Positions 25,028-34,352 of a stretch of 39,876 bases of DNA are shown one piece after another (position 1 is the first letter of the stretch; every line of letters starts with the position of its first letter). The DNA lies in NCBI GenBank assembly GCA_028825445.1, contig JAPKAD010000006.1:1-39876 (forward strand), read 5' to 3'. The DNA is from Octadecabacter sp. Lineage in GTDB: Bacteria; Pseudomonadota; Alphaproteobacteria; Rhodobacterales; Rhodobacteraceae. The position numbers were made by a program, and so were the translations under genes. The notes beneath the pieces are model-generated. The model had not been told where the DNA came from and did no database searches. It saw nothing but the letters and a program-made list of their open reading frames with translations.

Positions 25028-26434
25028 TCAGGCGCGCAACACGGCCCCAGGATTCATTATTCCACGCGGATCCAATGCATCCTTAATTGCGCGCATCATC
25101 ACCAGTTTTGTAGGATCACCATAAGTTTCAAGATCAGCTATCTTGAGACGCCCAATACCATGTTCCGCGCTTATTGACCCTCCAAATGAATGCGCCAGAT
25201 CATGCACAGCTGTTTTGATTTCATCGCGATAGCCATGACAATCGACACGGCTACGCCCCTGTAACGGAAATACGTTGTAGTGCAGGTTTCCATCTCCCAA
25301 ATGCCCAAAACAATTGATCCGAAATTCACTAATTTTGGCAAGAATTAAGGGAGCTTTAGTGATGAACTCAGGTATGCAAGAAATAGGCACGGATATGTCA
25401 TGAGAGGAGATGGATCCAATGCGCCGGTTGCCCTCGGGAATTATTTCCCGAATATTCCATAGGTCCCGGGCTTGGCGAACAGACTGTGCAATGACCCCAT
25501 CCAAAATCAGATTTCCAGCACCCTCAAACAAATCCTCCAATGCACCCTGCGCCGACTGACCAATCGGTAAACCGATTTTCATTAATACAGACCATTCAGG
25601 TGATACTTTAAAAGGGGCTTTATACTCTAATCCTGTTTCATCGAGAAAATCGAAGCCTTGGCGGCTAATTAGTTCGAACGCAGTGATGGTCTCACCCAAC
25701 CTTTCACCCGCCTTGGACAGCAAAGACACGGCGGCAGTGGGATTTGGCACCACAAACAATGCCGTTGCCTCATTCGCAGGACGCGGCATCATCCGCAAAG
25801 ATGCACCCGTGATCACACCCAATGTCCCCTCAGATCCAATAATAAGATCGCGTAGATCATAGCCCGTATTGTCTTTGCGCAAACGGCTCATACCGTTCCA
25901 GATGGTCCCATCCGCCATCACAACTTCAACCCCAAGGACCTGTGCGCGCGCATTGCCGTAACGGATCACATTTAGGCCGCCCGCGTTCGTTGCCAAAAGC
26001 CCACCAATCCGCGCAGACCCCTCGGACGCCAGCGATAGCGGGAACAACCGCCCTACATCTGCTGCAGCAGCCTGGACATCAGTCAATATCACACCCGCAT
26101 CAACCTCAATAACGTTTTCATCTGCGAAGATGGAACGAATTTTATTCATACGCGCCAGTGACAAAATCACTGGAACGGGGCCCTCGACTGCAGTTTGGCC
26201 ACCCACCAATCCAGTACCCCCCGAATATGGAACTACTGTAGTACGTGTTTCAAAACACACAGCCATCAACCTCGATACTTCGTCCACAGATGCGGGTGAC
26301 ACCACAACACCCTGCCCGGACCAGCGCCCACGCGGTTCAACCAAAAAACCTGTCGGATCAGCTAAAAATGCTGATGCAGGCAATACATCCTGTAATTTTC
26401 TTACAAATATCTCATCCGCAGAATTTAGCACCAT
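25028..26434 (-). CDS. FAD-linked dehydrogenase (D-lactate / D-2-hydroxyacid type)
   Basis: This 468-residue protein belongs to the FAD-binding oxidoreductase/transferase type 4 family (GlcD, D-lactate and D-2-hydroxyglutarate dehydrogenases). The N-terminal PCMH-type FAD domain shows VVPYSGGTGLVGGQTA and GSARIGGLLATNAGG; the C-terminal domain has the CFGHLGDGNLHYNVF metal and substrate motif and ISAEHGIGRLK. It oxidises a 2-hydroxyacid and passes electrons to the respiratory chain or another acceptor. The exact substrate is not determinable. It stands alone, 70 bases upstream of lysC and 141 bases downstream of the acetyltransferase gene. Confidence 0.92.
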   Translation of the reverse strand: MVLNSADEIFVRKLQDVLPASAFLADPTGFLVEPRGRWSGQGVVVSPASVDEVSRLMAVCFETRTTVVPYSGGTGLVGGQTAVEGPVPVILSLARMNKIRSIFADENVIEVDAGVILTDVQAAAADVGRLFPLSLASEGSARIGGLLATNAGGLNVIRYGNARAQVLGVEVVMADGTIWNGMSRLRKDNTGYDLRDLIIGSEGTLGVITGASLRMMPRPANEATALFVVPNPTAAVSLLSKAGERLGETITAFELISRQGFDFLDETGLEYKAPFKVSPEWSVLMKIGLPIGQSAQGALEDLFEGAGNLILDGVIAQSVRQARDLWNIREIIPEGNRRIGSISSHDISVPISCIPEFITKAPLILAKISEFRINCFGHLGDGNLHYNVFPLQGRSRVDCHGYRDEIKTAVHDLAHSFGGSISAEHGIGRLKIADLETYGDPTKLVMMRAIKDALDPRGIMNPGAVLRA

Positions 26435-26575
26435 GTTAGCCTTTCTGTTTATTTTTGCCTTTTAAATGTCACAAGAGAATATGCTGGACGAGGCCCCACC
26501 TCAAAATGTGGGAGCAGTTTGTATTAGATTTGATAAAAATTCAAACATAACACGTTGAAAGAGTTGATCGCCAGA

Positions 26576-27160
26576 TCATCCCACACTTGTTTTCCCACGC
26601 CGATCATGGCGTAAATTTGCGTAAAGAACGTGGTTGCGCCAACGTCCATTAATTTGCAAATACGATTGCGCCACGCCTTCATACTTGTATCCACAGCTTT
26701 CCAATAACCCACGTGATGGGGTATTTTCAGGCAGACATCCCGCTTCAATTCGACTTAAATCCAAATTAGTGAACGCATAATGAACAACTGCTTCAATCGC
26801 TTCGCGCATATACCCCTGCCGCGCGTAAGCCTCGCCGATCCAATACCCCGTAGTGCCAGCTTGCGCTGGCCCACGCCGAATATAATCAAGCGTAATCGCT
26901 CCCAGAACAGTTTCGTCACTGCGCCTAATAATAAACAATGGCAGCGCCGTACCGTTTGAAATCGCACGTTGTGCCCAATACACTCGATTTGTGAAACTTC
27001 GGCGCGTCAGATGATCAGATACCCAGATGGGCTCCCACGGCTGTAAGAAAGCCGCTGATTCCTGCCGCAGTGCAGACCATGCACGAAAATCAGAATGGAT
27101 CGGTGGACGCAGTGTAAGCCGATCAGTATCAAGGCGAACTTTCTTACGCGCACGTAGCAT
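26576..27160 (-). CDS. RimJ/RimL-like GNAT N-acetyltransferase
   Basis: This 194-residue GNAT protein is of the ribosomal-protein-alanine acetyltransferase group. It starts with the typical DTDRLTLRPPIHSDFRAW; the acetyl-CoA site is GYWIGEAYARQGYMREAIEA, followed by IEAGCLPENTPSRGLLESCG. The probable role is protein N-terminal acetylation, although antibiotic or metabolite acetyltransferases share this fold. Its ATG overlaps the stop of the M16 protease gene (shared base 27160), placing it last in the thrC operon, the same order as in many Rhodobacteraceae. Confidence 0.92.
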   Translation of the reverse strand: MLRARKKVRLDTDRLTLRPPIHSDFRAWSALRQESAAFLQPWEPIWVSDHLTRRSFTNRVYWAQRAISNGTALPLFIIRRSDETVLGAITLDYIRRGPAQAGTTGYWIGEAYARQGYMREAIEAVVHYAFTNLDLSRIEAGCLPENTPSRGLLESCGYKYEGVAQSYLQINGRWRNHVLYANLRHDRRGKTSVG

Positions 27161-28425
27161 TACGCAACCAACCGCTGTCTCAAATCCTCCAGCGAGGGCG
27201 CGTCGTCAATTGGCCCATAAAGCGCCATGACCGCCCCTGCATCAGTGATCAAACTCCCACCAAAAGCGCGCACATCACCTGTTGTCACAGAATCAATCCG
27301 TTCAATCGCGTCTTCAATTGTTGGTACCGTATCCCAAATTGCAACCATACGGGCGAGACGTTCCGCACGGTTTGATGGACTCTCGAGCCCCATCAACATG
27401 CCCGCTTTCATCTGTGCTCGGGCCCGCGCCACTTCCTCAGCGCTCATGTCGTCAGCTGCGCGTTTCAGCTCATCTATTGTCAGCGTCGCCAGCTCACCCA
27501 ATTGTTCAGCGGAGGTGCCTGCATAGACTGTCATCATACCAGTATCGGCATATGCCCCTGCTTGAGCGAAAATAGTGTAGCACAGTCCACGGTTTTCACG
27601 CAGTTCTTGGAACAGGCGCGATGACATACCACCACCCATAGCAATCGAGTGAATTTGAGCGGTATAAATACTAGGGTCACGGTAGCCTGGCCCCTCAAAA
27701 GCTAAAGCAAAATGCGCTTGTTCTAGGCTTTTTTTGACGCGCCGCTCACCGCCTACAAATAATGCAGCTTCCGCTGAGCGCGGCGCGGATCTGCGCGGTA
27801 AGTGACCAAACAACTTTTCTGCTACCGCTAATAATTCATCAGGGTTCACCGCACCTGCTGCCGACAGGATCATCTGATCGGGACCGTAGCGTTCACCGAT
27901 AAAGTTTGAAAGATCAGATCTAGCAAATGAGCTTACTCTCTCTGTTGGACCTAAAATTGTACGACCAATAGCCTGATCAGGGTAGGCTTCTTCTTGTAAC
28001 CAGTCAAAAATGATATCGTCTGGCGTGTCCAAAGACTGACCAATTTCCTGTAAAATCACACCGCGCTCGACCTCAATTTCAGACAGGTCAAAAACAGGAT
28101 TAAGCAGGATATCTGCGATCACATCCAGAGCCAATGGTACATCGTTTTCCAAAACTCGCGCGTAATAGGCAGTCATTTCACGCGACGTATAAGCGTTGAT
28201 ATAACCACCAACGTCTTCAATTGCCTCTGCAATCTGTAATGCGCTGCGCCGTTTAGTTCCCTTGAACGCCATGTGTTCTAAGAAATGGGCAATACCGTTT
28301 TGCGCAGGCGTTTCATGGCGCCCCCCCGCCATAATCCATATCCCAATAGAAGCTGATTTCAAGCCAGGCATCTGTTCAGTGACGATGCGAAAGCCGTTGG
28401 AAAGCGTATGCTGTTGGACGGTCAC
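27160..28425 (-). CDS. M16 family zinc metallopeptidase (processing-peptidase type)
   Basis: This 421-residue protease of the pitrilysin family resembles the beta subunit of mitochondrial processing peptidase. The inverted zinc motif HFLEH (His47, Glu50, His51) is followed by the third-ligand region EIEVERGVILQEIGQS, and the C-terminal half keeps the MGGGMSSRLFQELRENRGLCY hinge block. No signal peptide is visible, so a cytoplasmic role is likely. The start overlaps the thrC stop by four bases (ATGA), so the genes are translationally coupled. The natural substrate is unknown. Confidence 0.95.
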   Translation of the reverse strand: MTVQQHTLSNGFRIVTEQMPGLKSASIGIWIMAGGRHETPAQNGIAHFLEHMAFKGTKRRSALQIAEAIEDVGGYINAYTSREMTAYYARVLENDVPLALDVIADILLNPVFDLSEIEVERGVILQEIGQSLDTPDDIIFDWLQEEAYPDQAIGRTILGPTERVSSFARSDLSNFIGERYGPDQMILSAAGAVNPDELLAVAEKLFGHLPRRSAPRSAEAALFVGGERRVKKSLEQAHFALAFEGPGYRDPSIYTAQIHSIAMGGGMSSRLFQELRENRGLCYTIFAQAGAYADTGMMTVYAGTSAEQLGELATLTIDELKRAADDMSAEEVARARAQMKAGMLMGLESPSNRAERLARMVAIWDTVPTIEDAIERIDSVTTGDVRAFGGSLITDAGAVMALYGPIDDAPSLEDLRQRLVA

Positions 28426-29810
28426 TTGGCTATCCGCTCCTTTATTAAGGTTTTTAAAACAGAAAGATCATTTGGCACCCGCGTTACCCGTTCTAATCGC
28501 TCATACAGATCCGCCATGTGGGGTGGCAATGGCGGATGCAAGCCTGTCGCTTTCTCAACCGCTTCTGGAAACTTGGCGGGGTGCGCAGTGGCGAGGGTGA
28601 TCATCGGTATGGCATTTTGAGAACGATCGGCAACAGTAACGCCAACAGCGCTATGTGGACATAACAATTCACCAGACCGAACCAGTTCATCAGTAATCGC
28701 AGCATAGGTTTCATCTTCAGAAGCGCAGCCAGAGGAAAACGTATCACGCAAAATATCAATTGCTCCTTGAGAAATCGTAAAAGCACCTTTGGTCTTTAAG
28801 TCGTCCATCTGCGCTGCAACAGTGATACCGTCGCGTCCGTAAGCTTCAAACAAGGCGCGTTCAAAATTGGATGACACCTGAATATCCATCGATGGGCTGA
28901 TGGAGGGTGTCACGCCTTCTTTAACTTGAGAGCCAGTTTGCAGAGTACGATGCAAAATGTCATTGTGGTTCGTGGCTATCACCAGTTCTTTAATCGGCAA
29001 GCCCATGCGCTTGGCAATGTAGCCAGCAAAGATGTCACCAAAATTGCCTGTTGGGACGGTGAAACTAATGGAACGGTGCGGTGCGCCAAGCGATACAGCA
29101 CTGCTAAAGAAATACACCACCTGCGCCAAAACACGACCCCAGTTAATCGAATTGACCCCCGCAAGGTTTACACCATCACGAAAGTCAAAATCATTAAACA
29201 TATCCTTAAGCACTGCTTGGCAGTCATCAAAATCACCATCCATCGCCAGCGCATGTACATTAGGTTCCACAGGCGTCGTCATCTGACGACGCTGCACCTC
29301 AGATACCCGCCCGTGAGGGAACAGGATGAACACATCAACGTTTTTCAACCCCCGGAACGCTTCAATTGCCGCTGATCCTGTGTCACCTGACGTAGCACCA
29401 ACAATCGTAATTCGCTTACCTGACCTGGTCAGCGAAGCTTGAAACATATGCCCGATCAACTGCATTGCAAAATCTTTAAACGCCAGAGTTGGCCCGTGAA
29501 ACAATTCCAGCAAAAAATGATTGCTGTCAAGTTGCTTGACCGGCGCACGAGCTGCATGCCTAAAGTCCACATAAGCCGCATTAATTAATTCACGAAATTC
29601 CTCATCAGTAAAGGTGTCACCAATAAACGGGTGCATCACAGTATAAGCAATTTCTTCGTAGGACTGCCCTTGCATCGCCAAGATTTGGTTATGAGACAGC
29701 GTTGGAATGACCTCAGGCACATAAAGCCCACCATCCCGCGCAAGACCAGTCATCATGGCTTCCTCGAACGTAAGCTCAGGGGCGGCCCCACGGGTTGAAA
29801 CATACTTCAT
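28422..29810 (-). CDS. thrC: Threonine synthase
   Basis: This 462-residue PLP enzyme converts O-phosphohomoserine to threonine in the cytosol. It shows the family opening MKYVSTRGAAPELTFEEAMM, the PLP lysine Lys112 in HGPTLAFKDFAMQ, the ATSGDTGSAAIEAF phosphate loop and SVPTGNFGD-like SFTVPTGNFGDIFAGYIA. A start at 29822 is possible, but ATG 29810 has GGAG eight bases before it and matches the family N-terminus. This start lies two bases after the SURF1 stop, so it belongs to the cytochrome oxidase assembly operon. Confidence 0.97.
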   Translation of the reverse strand: MKYVSTRGAAPELTFEEAMMTGLARDGGLYVPEVIPTLSHNQILAMQGQSYEEIAYTVMHPFIGDTFTDEEFRELINAAYVDFRHAARAPVKQLDSNHFLLELFHGPTLAFKDFAMQLIGHMFQASLTRSGKRITIVGATSGDTGSAAIEAFRGLKNVDVFILFPHGRVSEVQRRQMTTPVEPNVHALAMDGDFDDCQAVLKDMFNDFDFRDGVNLAGVNSINWGRVLAQVVYFFSSAVSLGAPHRSISFTVPTGNFGDIFAGYIAKRMGLPIKELVIATNHNDILHRTLQTGSQVKEGVTPSISPSMDIQVSSNFERALFEAYGRDGITVAAQMDDLKTKGAFTISQGAIDILRDTFSSGCASEDETYAAITDELVRSGELLCPHSAVGVTVADRSQNAIPMITLATAHPAKFPEAVEKATGLHPPLPPHMADLYERLERVTRVPNDLSVLKTLIKERIAK

Positions 29811-29811
29811 A

Positions 29812-30486
29812 TTAGTCTCCATTTGAGCGCATAGAACGCGCCACGTAAAACCCCGTCATGCTGAACCAAACAGCAGCTAACAAGAACCATGTAATCGCAT
29901 ATTCTAGATGATCGTTCTTGATGTTGCGGGTATTTACCCCGAGAGGACTGAGGCGAGCATCGTATTGCGATGCCGCGAACAACTCAACCAAAACAGGTTC
30001 CGTGCCCAACTCATCGGCCATCGCGATCACATCTCGGGCATACCATTCATCCCCTACCGGAGCCTGCCCCGACACGTCATCAGGCCAAATCAGGTTGCCC
30101 TGAACAGTAACCTCTGCTGTGAGAGGCGGTAGCGCACGCGCATCAGCGTCGTTAATCCCGAGCAAGCCCTGATCTAGCATAATTCGACGACCATCAATCG
30201 TAACAAACGCCGAAATAATGTGGTGCCCTGTACCCGCAGCAGTGCCACTATCAAGAAACCGAATTTCTTCACCAGTTGCGGTGCCTTGCATGATAACCGT
30301 CAAATAATTGTCAGCGTCGCGGGATGGAACGGCGGGCAGTGGCAGTGGGTCAGCATCAACCTGAGCATCTATGTCGCGAATGACGTTGAGTTTCCACTCC
30401 AGCCGTTCAAGTTGCCAGAACCCAAGCCACAGTAATATAATAATGCCACCAAGACCGATCACAATAGGAAATAGAATTTTTCGCAT
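29812..30486 (-). CDS. SURF1 family cytochrome oxidase assembly protein
   Basis: This 224-residue membrane protein of the SURF1/Shy1 family supports heme a insertion into cytochrome c oxidase subunit I. An N-terminal transmembrane helix (ILFPIVIGLGGIIILLWLGF) and a C-terminal helix (AITWFLLAAVWFSMTGFYVA) flank a periplasmic domain with HIISAFVTIDGRRIMLDQG. The open frame begins at a TTG (30498), but ATG 30486 with GAGG upstream is preferred. It follows ctaE after a hairpin and shares the operon with thrC. Confidence 0.93.
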   Translation of the reverse strand: MRKILFPIVIGLGGIIILLWLGFWQLERLEWKLNVIRDIDAQVDADPLPLPAVPSRDADNYLTVIMQGTATGEEIRFLDSGTAAGTGHHIISAFVTIDGRRIMLDQGLLGINDADARALPPLTAEVTVQGNLIWPDDVSGQAPVGDEWYARDVIAMADELGTEPVLVELFAASQYDARLSPLGVNTRNIKNDHLEYAITWFLLAAVWFSMTGFYVARSMRSNGD

Positions 30487-30519
30487 GTGGTGCCTCAAAA
30501 TTGGGGTGCCTCAACAAGA

Positions 30520-30552
30520 AAGACGCGCAAGATATTTATCCCTGCGCGTCTT
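30520..30552 (-). terminator. Hairpin between ctaE and the SURF1 gene
   Basis: A perfect ten-base inverted repeat (AAGACGCGCA at 30520-30529, TGCGCGTCTT at 30543-30552) with a 13-base loop lies in the gap after ctaE. On the minus strand the stem runs into a T-rich stretch, as in an intrinsic or partial terminator. It would separate highly expressed ctaE from the SURF1-thrC part of the operon. Confidence 0.6.
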
Positions 30553-30582
30553 GCCGTGTCAAATCAATCAGGTCAAGTCAGC

Positions 30583-31386
30583 TTACTGACCCCAGACGTA
30601 GATAGAGGCAAACAAAAACAGCCAAACCACATCAACAAAGTGCCAGTACCAAGCCGCAGCTTCGAACCCAATATGGCGTTCAGCAGTGAAATGACCTCTT
30701 CGAACACGCAGATAACAAACAAACAAAAAGATCGTACCAATCACAACGTGGAAGCCGTGAAAACCAGTCGCCATAAAGAAATTCGCACCATAAATATTGC
30801 CAGCAAGACCAAAGGCGGCATGGCTATATTCGTAAGCTTGGAACCCAGTGAATAGAACACCTAAAAGAACAGAAAGGATCAAACCATTCTTAACGTCTTC
30901 GCGGTTATCTTCATGCACAAGAGCGTGGTGAGCCCAAGTCGCGGCAGCACCGGAACAAAGCAGAATTAACGTATTTATGAGCGGTAGGTGCCAAGGGTCG
31001 AATGTTTCTATACCAGCCGGTGGGAATTGTCCGTCAATTGCAGGTGATTGCGGCCCCATCGGGTACATCGCATGTTTAAAGAACGACCAGAACCATGCGG
31101 CAAAGAACATGATTTCAGACATGATAAACATAATGAAACCATAACGCAGGCCAATGGTGACAACTGGCGTGTGATCACCTTGGTGGGCTTCGACGATGAC
31201 GTCAGCCCACCATGCATACATGCTATACAAAACGCCCACAAAACCAATAAGGAACATGTAAGGGCTATCTTTGGTGTCCATCCAGACAACTGCCCCGAAC
31301 AACATGACGAATACAGAAACACTCGTCAGAAGCGGCCAAACAGATGGCGGCAGAATGTGATAATCGTGATTTTTCTCGTGGGCCAT
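30583..31386 (-). CDS. ctaE: Cytochrome c oxidase subunit III
   Basis: This 267-residue inner-membrane subunit III belongs to the aa3-type oxidase. About seven helices are present. Family hallmarks are the start [20 protein letters not shown], the [20 protein letters not shown] block with the conserved Glu of helix III, and the C-terminal [15 protein letters not shown] and [12 protein letters not shown] segments. Subunit III stabilises proton uptake and turnover of the catalytic core. Subunit I is not in the window, which is normal for this family of bacteria. Confidence 0.97.
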   Translation of the reverse strand: MAHEKNHDYHILPPSVWPLLTSVSVFVMLFGAVVWMDTKDSPYMFLIGFVGVLYSMYAWWADVIVEAHQGDHTPVVTIGLRYGFIMFIMSEIMFFAAWFWSFFKHAMYPMGPQSPAIDGQFPPAGIETFDPWHLPLINTLILLCSGAAATWAHHALVHEDNREDVKNGLILSVLLGVLFTGFQAYEYSHAAFGLAGNIYGANFFMATGFHGFHVVIGTIFLFVCYLRVRRGHFTAERHIGFEAAAWYWHFVDVVWLFLFASIYVWGQ

Positions 31387-31413
31387 GCGTTTCGTTCCCT
31401 TACGGCGTTGGTC

Positions 31414-32016
31414 TTAATTCAAATCTGTCGTTTGCAATGTATCCAGACCAGCCTGATCGTATTCTAGCGGCAAGTCGTTTAGGTGGAAAGTATACCCCAA
31501 TGTGATCGTATGCACGTACTGCCCTTCACGATCATCGACAATTGCTGGATCAACGTAGAAAGTAACTGGCATATTGACCGTTTCACCAGGTTGCAAAACC
31601 TGCATTTCAAAGCAAAAGCAATCAATCTTGTCGAAAAAAGCACCAGCCTCATACGGGGCTACATTATAGGATGCGGATCCTGCAATAGCGTCACTAGTTG
31701 GGTTGGTAGCTTCATAAAAGGCTAAAACAGTCTCGCCAATGCGGACTTCCATCTCACGCTGTACTGGCTTAAACGTCCAAGGCATGTCCGAGGCAACTGA
31801 GCTGTCAAATCGAACTTTTATTGTCTGTTCTAAAATCGTATCACTGCCGGCTAAAGCAATATTGGTCACGCCACCAAACCCAGTTACGCGGCAAAACCAG
31901 TCATAAAATGGGACTGATGCCCATGAGAGGGCCCCCATCATAAAAACAACGCCTACTGCTTGTGCGGCTGTACGGTTGGGCCCTTGGGTGAAATAATTAA
32001 ACGGATTAAGTTTCAA
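31414..32016 (-). CDS. ctaG: Cytochrome c oxidase copper chaperone CtaG (Cox11 family)
   Basis: This 200-residue membrane-anchored copper chaperone builds the CuB centre of subunit I. One N-terminal membrane helix (AVGVVFMMGALSWASVPFYD) is followed by Cys42 in FCRVTGFGG and the copper-binding CFCF motif (Cys133, Cys135) in FDKIDCFCFEMQVL; the domain faces the periplasm. Its start overlaps the stop of the small membrane protein gene by four bases, and ctaE follows after 27 bases. Confidence 0.96.
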   Translation of the reverse strand: MKLNPFNYFTQGPNRTAAQAVGVVFMMGALSWASVPFYDWFCRVTGFGGVTNIALAGSDTILEQTIKVRFDSSVASDMPWTFKPVQREMEVRIGETVLAFYEATNPTSDAIAGSASYNVAPYEAGAFFDKIDCFCFEMQVLQPGETVNMPVTFYVDPAIVDDREGQYVHTITLGYTFHLNDLPLEYDQAGLDTLQTTDLN

Positions 32017-32279
32017 TCGAAAGCCCCTTCTTGAGTTGTGCCCAAAGCTGACCGTTCTGCTGCTACGTCAGCCGCGCGAAGCTCTGCCGCCTCTAGTGCA
32101 CCAGGTTCCAGCTGCGGACGAGCTACATGGTCAAATTTTTCTAACTGGCGAATATCTGTTAGGCCGAGAACCTTGACGACAGTTAACCCAAATACAATCC
32201 CGATCAAACTCAGCAACAACAGTCCAACACCCATGTTGCGGCCCTTGCGGCGCGTGTGAATCTCGTGTTCCACTTTCAT
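32013..32279 (-). CDS. Small membrane protein of the cytochrome oxidase cluster (CoxF-like)
   Basis: This 88-residue protein has a basic N-terminus (EIHTRRKGRN), a single membrane helix (MGVGLLLLSLIGIVFGLTVV) and a charged Ala/Glu-rich tail. Small proteins of this layout are regularly encoded between ctaB and ctaG in alphaproteobacteria and are annotated as CoxF or as hypothetical. A role in oxidase assembly is implied by the position alone. It is coupled to ctaG through a four-base overlap and lies seven bases after ctaB. Confidence 0.8.
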   Translation of the reverse strand: MKVEHEIHTRRKGRNMGVGLLLLSLIGIVFGLTVVKVLGLTDIRQLEKFDHVARPQLEPGALEAAELRAADVAAERSALGTTQEGAFD

Positions 32280-32286
32280 TATAGTG

Positions 32287-33228
32287 CTACCAACCCGCCC
32301 ATGATGTTAAACCATAATTGCGTAACAGAGCCTCAACTAGCAGGGCTCCAAAATGGCCGAACAAATAATAAATTGAAACGATAAACGTGCGACGTTCAAC
32401 TGCATGACTGTCCACGTCACTATCAGCATCTGTGCGTTGCCAAATCGCATAGCAGCCCTTTATAAACCAAGCGTTTAGTGCAACGGTCGTGATCATGTAA
32501 AACGGCCCACCAATCGATGTGAAACCGAGCCAAACTGAAGCAACAACCAGTGGCAAGCAATAAGCAAAGATGTGCTTGCGAGTAATAGTGCGCCCGTGGG
32601 TCTCCGTCAGCATCGGAACACCAGCATCACCATAGTCAGATTTAACGAAAAGCGCCAAGGCCCAGAAATGAGGTGGCGTCCACATGAAGATCAACGCGAA
32701 CATCAAAACAGATTCAATGGATACGCTTCCCGTAGCGACGGCCCAACCAATCATAGGGGGAAACGCGCCCGCAGCGCCACCGATTACAATATTTTGTGGA
32801 GTAGTTCGTTTTAGCCACATAGAATAAACAACTGCATAAAAAAATATTGTAAACGCTAAAAGACCAGCCGCTAAAGCATTTGTTGCTAAAAACAACAATA
32901 CAACTGAAAACCCTGACAAGGTGAGGCCTATACCTAACGCCTCACCACCCGTCACAGCGCCCGACGGGATCGGACGTTTTAAAGTACGTTGCATAATCGC
33001 ATCAATGTCAGCGTCCCACCACATGTTCAGTGCACCCGAAGCTCCAGCTCCAACGGCGATGCACAGTACAGCGACGAATCCGACGAATGGATTTATGCTT
33101 ACTGGGGCAACAACCAATCCAACGAGCGCTGTAAATACAACCAATTGCATTACGCGCGGCTTCATTAGCGCAAAGTAATCGCCCATCTGCGCTTCATACG
33201 TCTGCGTTTGGTTAATTACGTCAGTCAT
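32287..33228 (-). CDS. ctaB: Protoheme IX farnesyltransferase (heme O synthase)
   Basis: This 313-residue polytopic membrane prenyltransferase attaches a farnesyl group to heme b, giving heme o, the precursor of heme a. The prenyl-diphosphate motif NMWWDADIDAIMQRT (Asn68, Asp72, Asp76) and the following LKRPIPSG are intact. About nine membrane helices are visible, with the second conserved region IFMWTPPHFWALALFVKSDY. It lies between ctaC and the small membrane protein gene. Confidence 0.97.
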   Translation of the reverse strand: MTDVINQTQTYEAQMGDYFALMKPRVMQLVVFTALVGLVVAPVSINPFVGFVAVLCIAVGAGASGALNMWWDADIDAIMQRTLKRPIPSGAVTGGEALGIGLTLSGFSVVLLFLATNALAAGLLAFTIFFYAVVYSMWLKRTTPQNIVIGGAAGAFPPMIGWAVATGSVSIESVLMFALIFMWTPPHFWALALFVKSDYGDAGVPMLTETHGRTITRKHIFAYCLPLVVASVWLGFTSIGGPFYMITTVALNAWFIKGCYAIWQRTDADSDVDSHAVERRTFIVSIYYLFGHFGALLVEALLRNYGLTSWAGW

Positions 33229-33310
33229 TTTATCCTCGGCACAAACATTATAAATACGAAACCTCTACCTTCAATATGCGTTGAGAGTTGGATACGTAAT
33301 AAATTGAGAC

Positions 33311-34165
33311 TTAAGCTGGAAATTCTTCTTTCGCGCCGACAAGCCATTCTTCATAAACGTCAGGATGTACAACTTTAACCGTGATTGGCATAAATGCATG
33401 ATCTTTGCCGCATAGTTCTGAACACTGGCCAAAATAGACTCCTTCGCGTTCTGCGTTAAACCAAAGCTGTGCAAAACGACCAGGAACTGCATCCTGTTTT
33501 ACACCAAACGCTGGAATCGTCCACGAATGAATAACGTCTGCGCCTGTGATGGTCATTACAACTGTCGCGCCCATGGGCACAACAACAGCAGTGTCCGTGG
33601 CAAGGCGGAATTCGCCTCTGGAATAACCTGCTTCTTCAAGTTGACCTACAATTCCCGCGTTCAGATTACCCTCTCCATAACCGATCATGTAACTTTCAAA
33701 AAACACGTTTTCGTCGGTGTATTCATAAGTCCAGAACCACTGATTGCCCGTAGCCGTAATGTAGACATCGCCATCAGGTATCTCCTGCTGTTTAAATAAA
33801 ACTGGCAGTGAAAAAGCGCCAATAAAGACAAGAATTACAATTGGAACAATCGTCCATGCTACTTCCAACGGAGAGTTGTGAGTAAACGTTGCAGGAATTG
33901 GATTGGATTTTTTATTGTAACGTATGGCGACCCACCCAATCAAGCCAACCACAAACAGCGAGATTGTGGCGCACATAACCAAAAGCCAGCCGTCCAACCA
34001 CTGCAGATCGCGTGCCAATTCTGTGACTGCAGGCTGAAAGCCCGTCGCACCTAGAGTTGGTGCGCCTACAATTTCGAGATCCTCGATGGCAGTCTGTGCC
34101 AGCGCTACCCCCGCAATTGGTACTGTCATTGCGGCAAAGCCAAGACGTTTTGCAACGGTCATCAT
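33311..34165 (-). CDS. ctaC: Cytochrome c oxidase subunit II
   Basis: This 284-residue subunit II receives electrons from cytochrome c at its CuA centre in the periplasm. A signal-like N-terminus (to about Ala23) precedes two membrane helices (about 58-82 and 99-122) and the cupredoxin domain. The CuA ligands are complete: His213, Cys248, Glu250, Cys252, His256 and Met259, the last five within YFGQCSELCGKDHAFM. The frame is open to 34282, but the double ATG at 34165/34162 gives the normal N-terminus. First gene of the operon, divergent from tldD, with a strong hairpin in its leader. Confidence 0.96.
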   Translation of the reverse strand: MMTVAKRLGFAAMTVPIAGVALAQTAIEDLEIVGAPTLGATGFQPAVTELARDLQWLDGWLLVMCATISLFVVGLIGWVAIRYNKKSNPIPATFTHNSPLEVAWTIVPIVILVFIGAFSLPVLFKQQEIPDGDVYITATGNQWFWTYEYTDENVFFESYMIGYGEGNLNAGIVGQLEEAGYSRGEFRLATDTAVVVPMGATVVMTITGADVIHSWTIPAFGVKQDAVPGRFAQLWFNAEREGVYFGQCSELCGKDHAFMPITVKVVHPDVYEEWLVGAKEEFPA

Positions 34166-34186
34166 GTGCGTATTAATCCCTAAGTC

Positions 34187-34211
34187 AGTCAGCGCAACCT
34201 TCGCGCTGACT
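34187..34211. promoter_or_regulatory. Perfect 9-bp hairpin in the ctaC-tldD divergent region
   Basis: AGTCAGCGC (34187-34195) and GCGCTGACT (34203-34211) form a nine-base stem with a seven-base loop, ending 22 bases before the ctaC start. It could be a leader hairpin controlling ctaC translation or mRNA stability, or a palindromic operator in the 187-base region between ctaC and tldD. Seen directly; the role is not known. Confidence 0.5.
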
Positions 34212-34352
34212 TGGTTCCTACGAAAATTCCAAACGGAATCCCGTTGTATTCCAGAATGCTCATCCCATATCCTGTTGGCCAACTCAAGCGATCCAGACGT
34301 GTCAAAGGGTCGCTTTCTTTCTCAAAACAACGAAAAAATCAGGAATCATTAT

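Noticed and set aside
26495..26512. CCCAC/GTGGG inverted repeat between the RimJ-like and FAD-dehydrogenase genes
   Set aside because: Only five base pairs with an eight-base loop and no T-tract; too weak to call a terminator.
34086..34352. Extension of the tldD frame by 89 codons across the ctaC start
   Set aside because: It overlaps the divergent ctaC coding region; ATG 34353 has a ribosome binding site and gives the usual TldD length.
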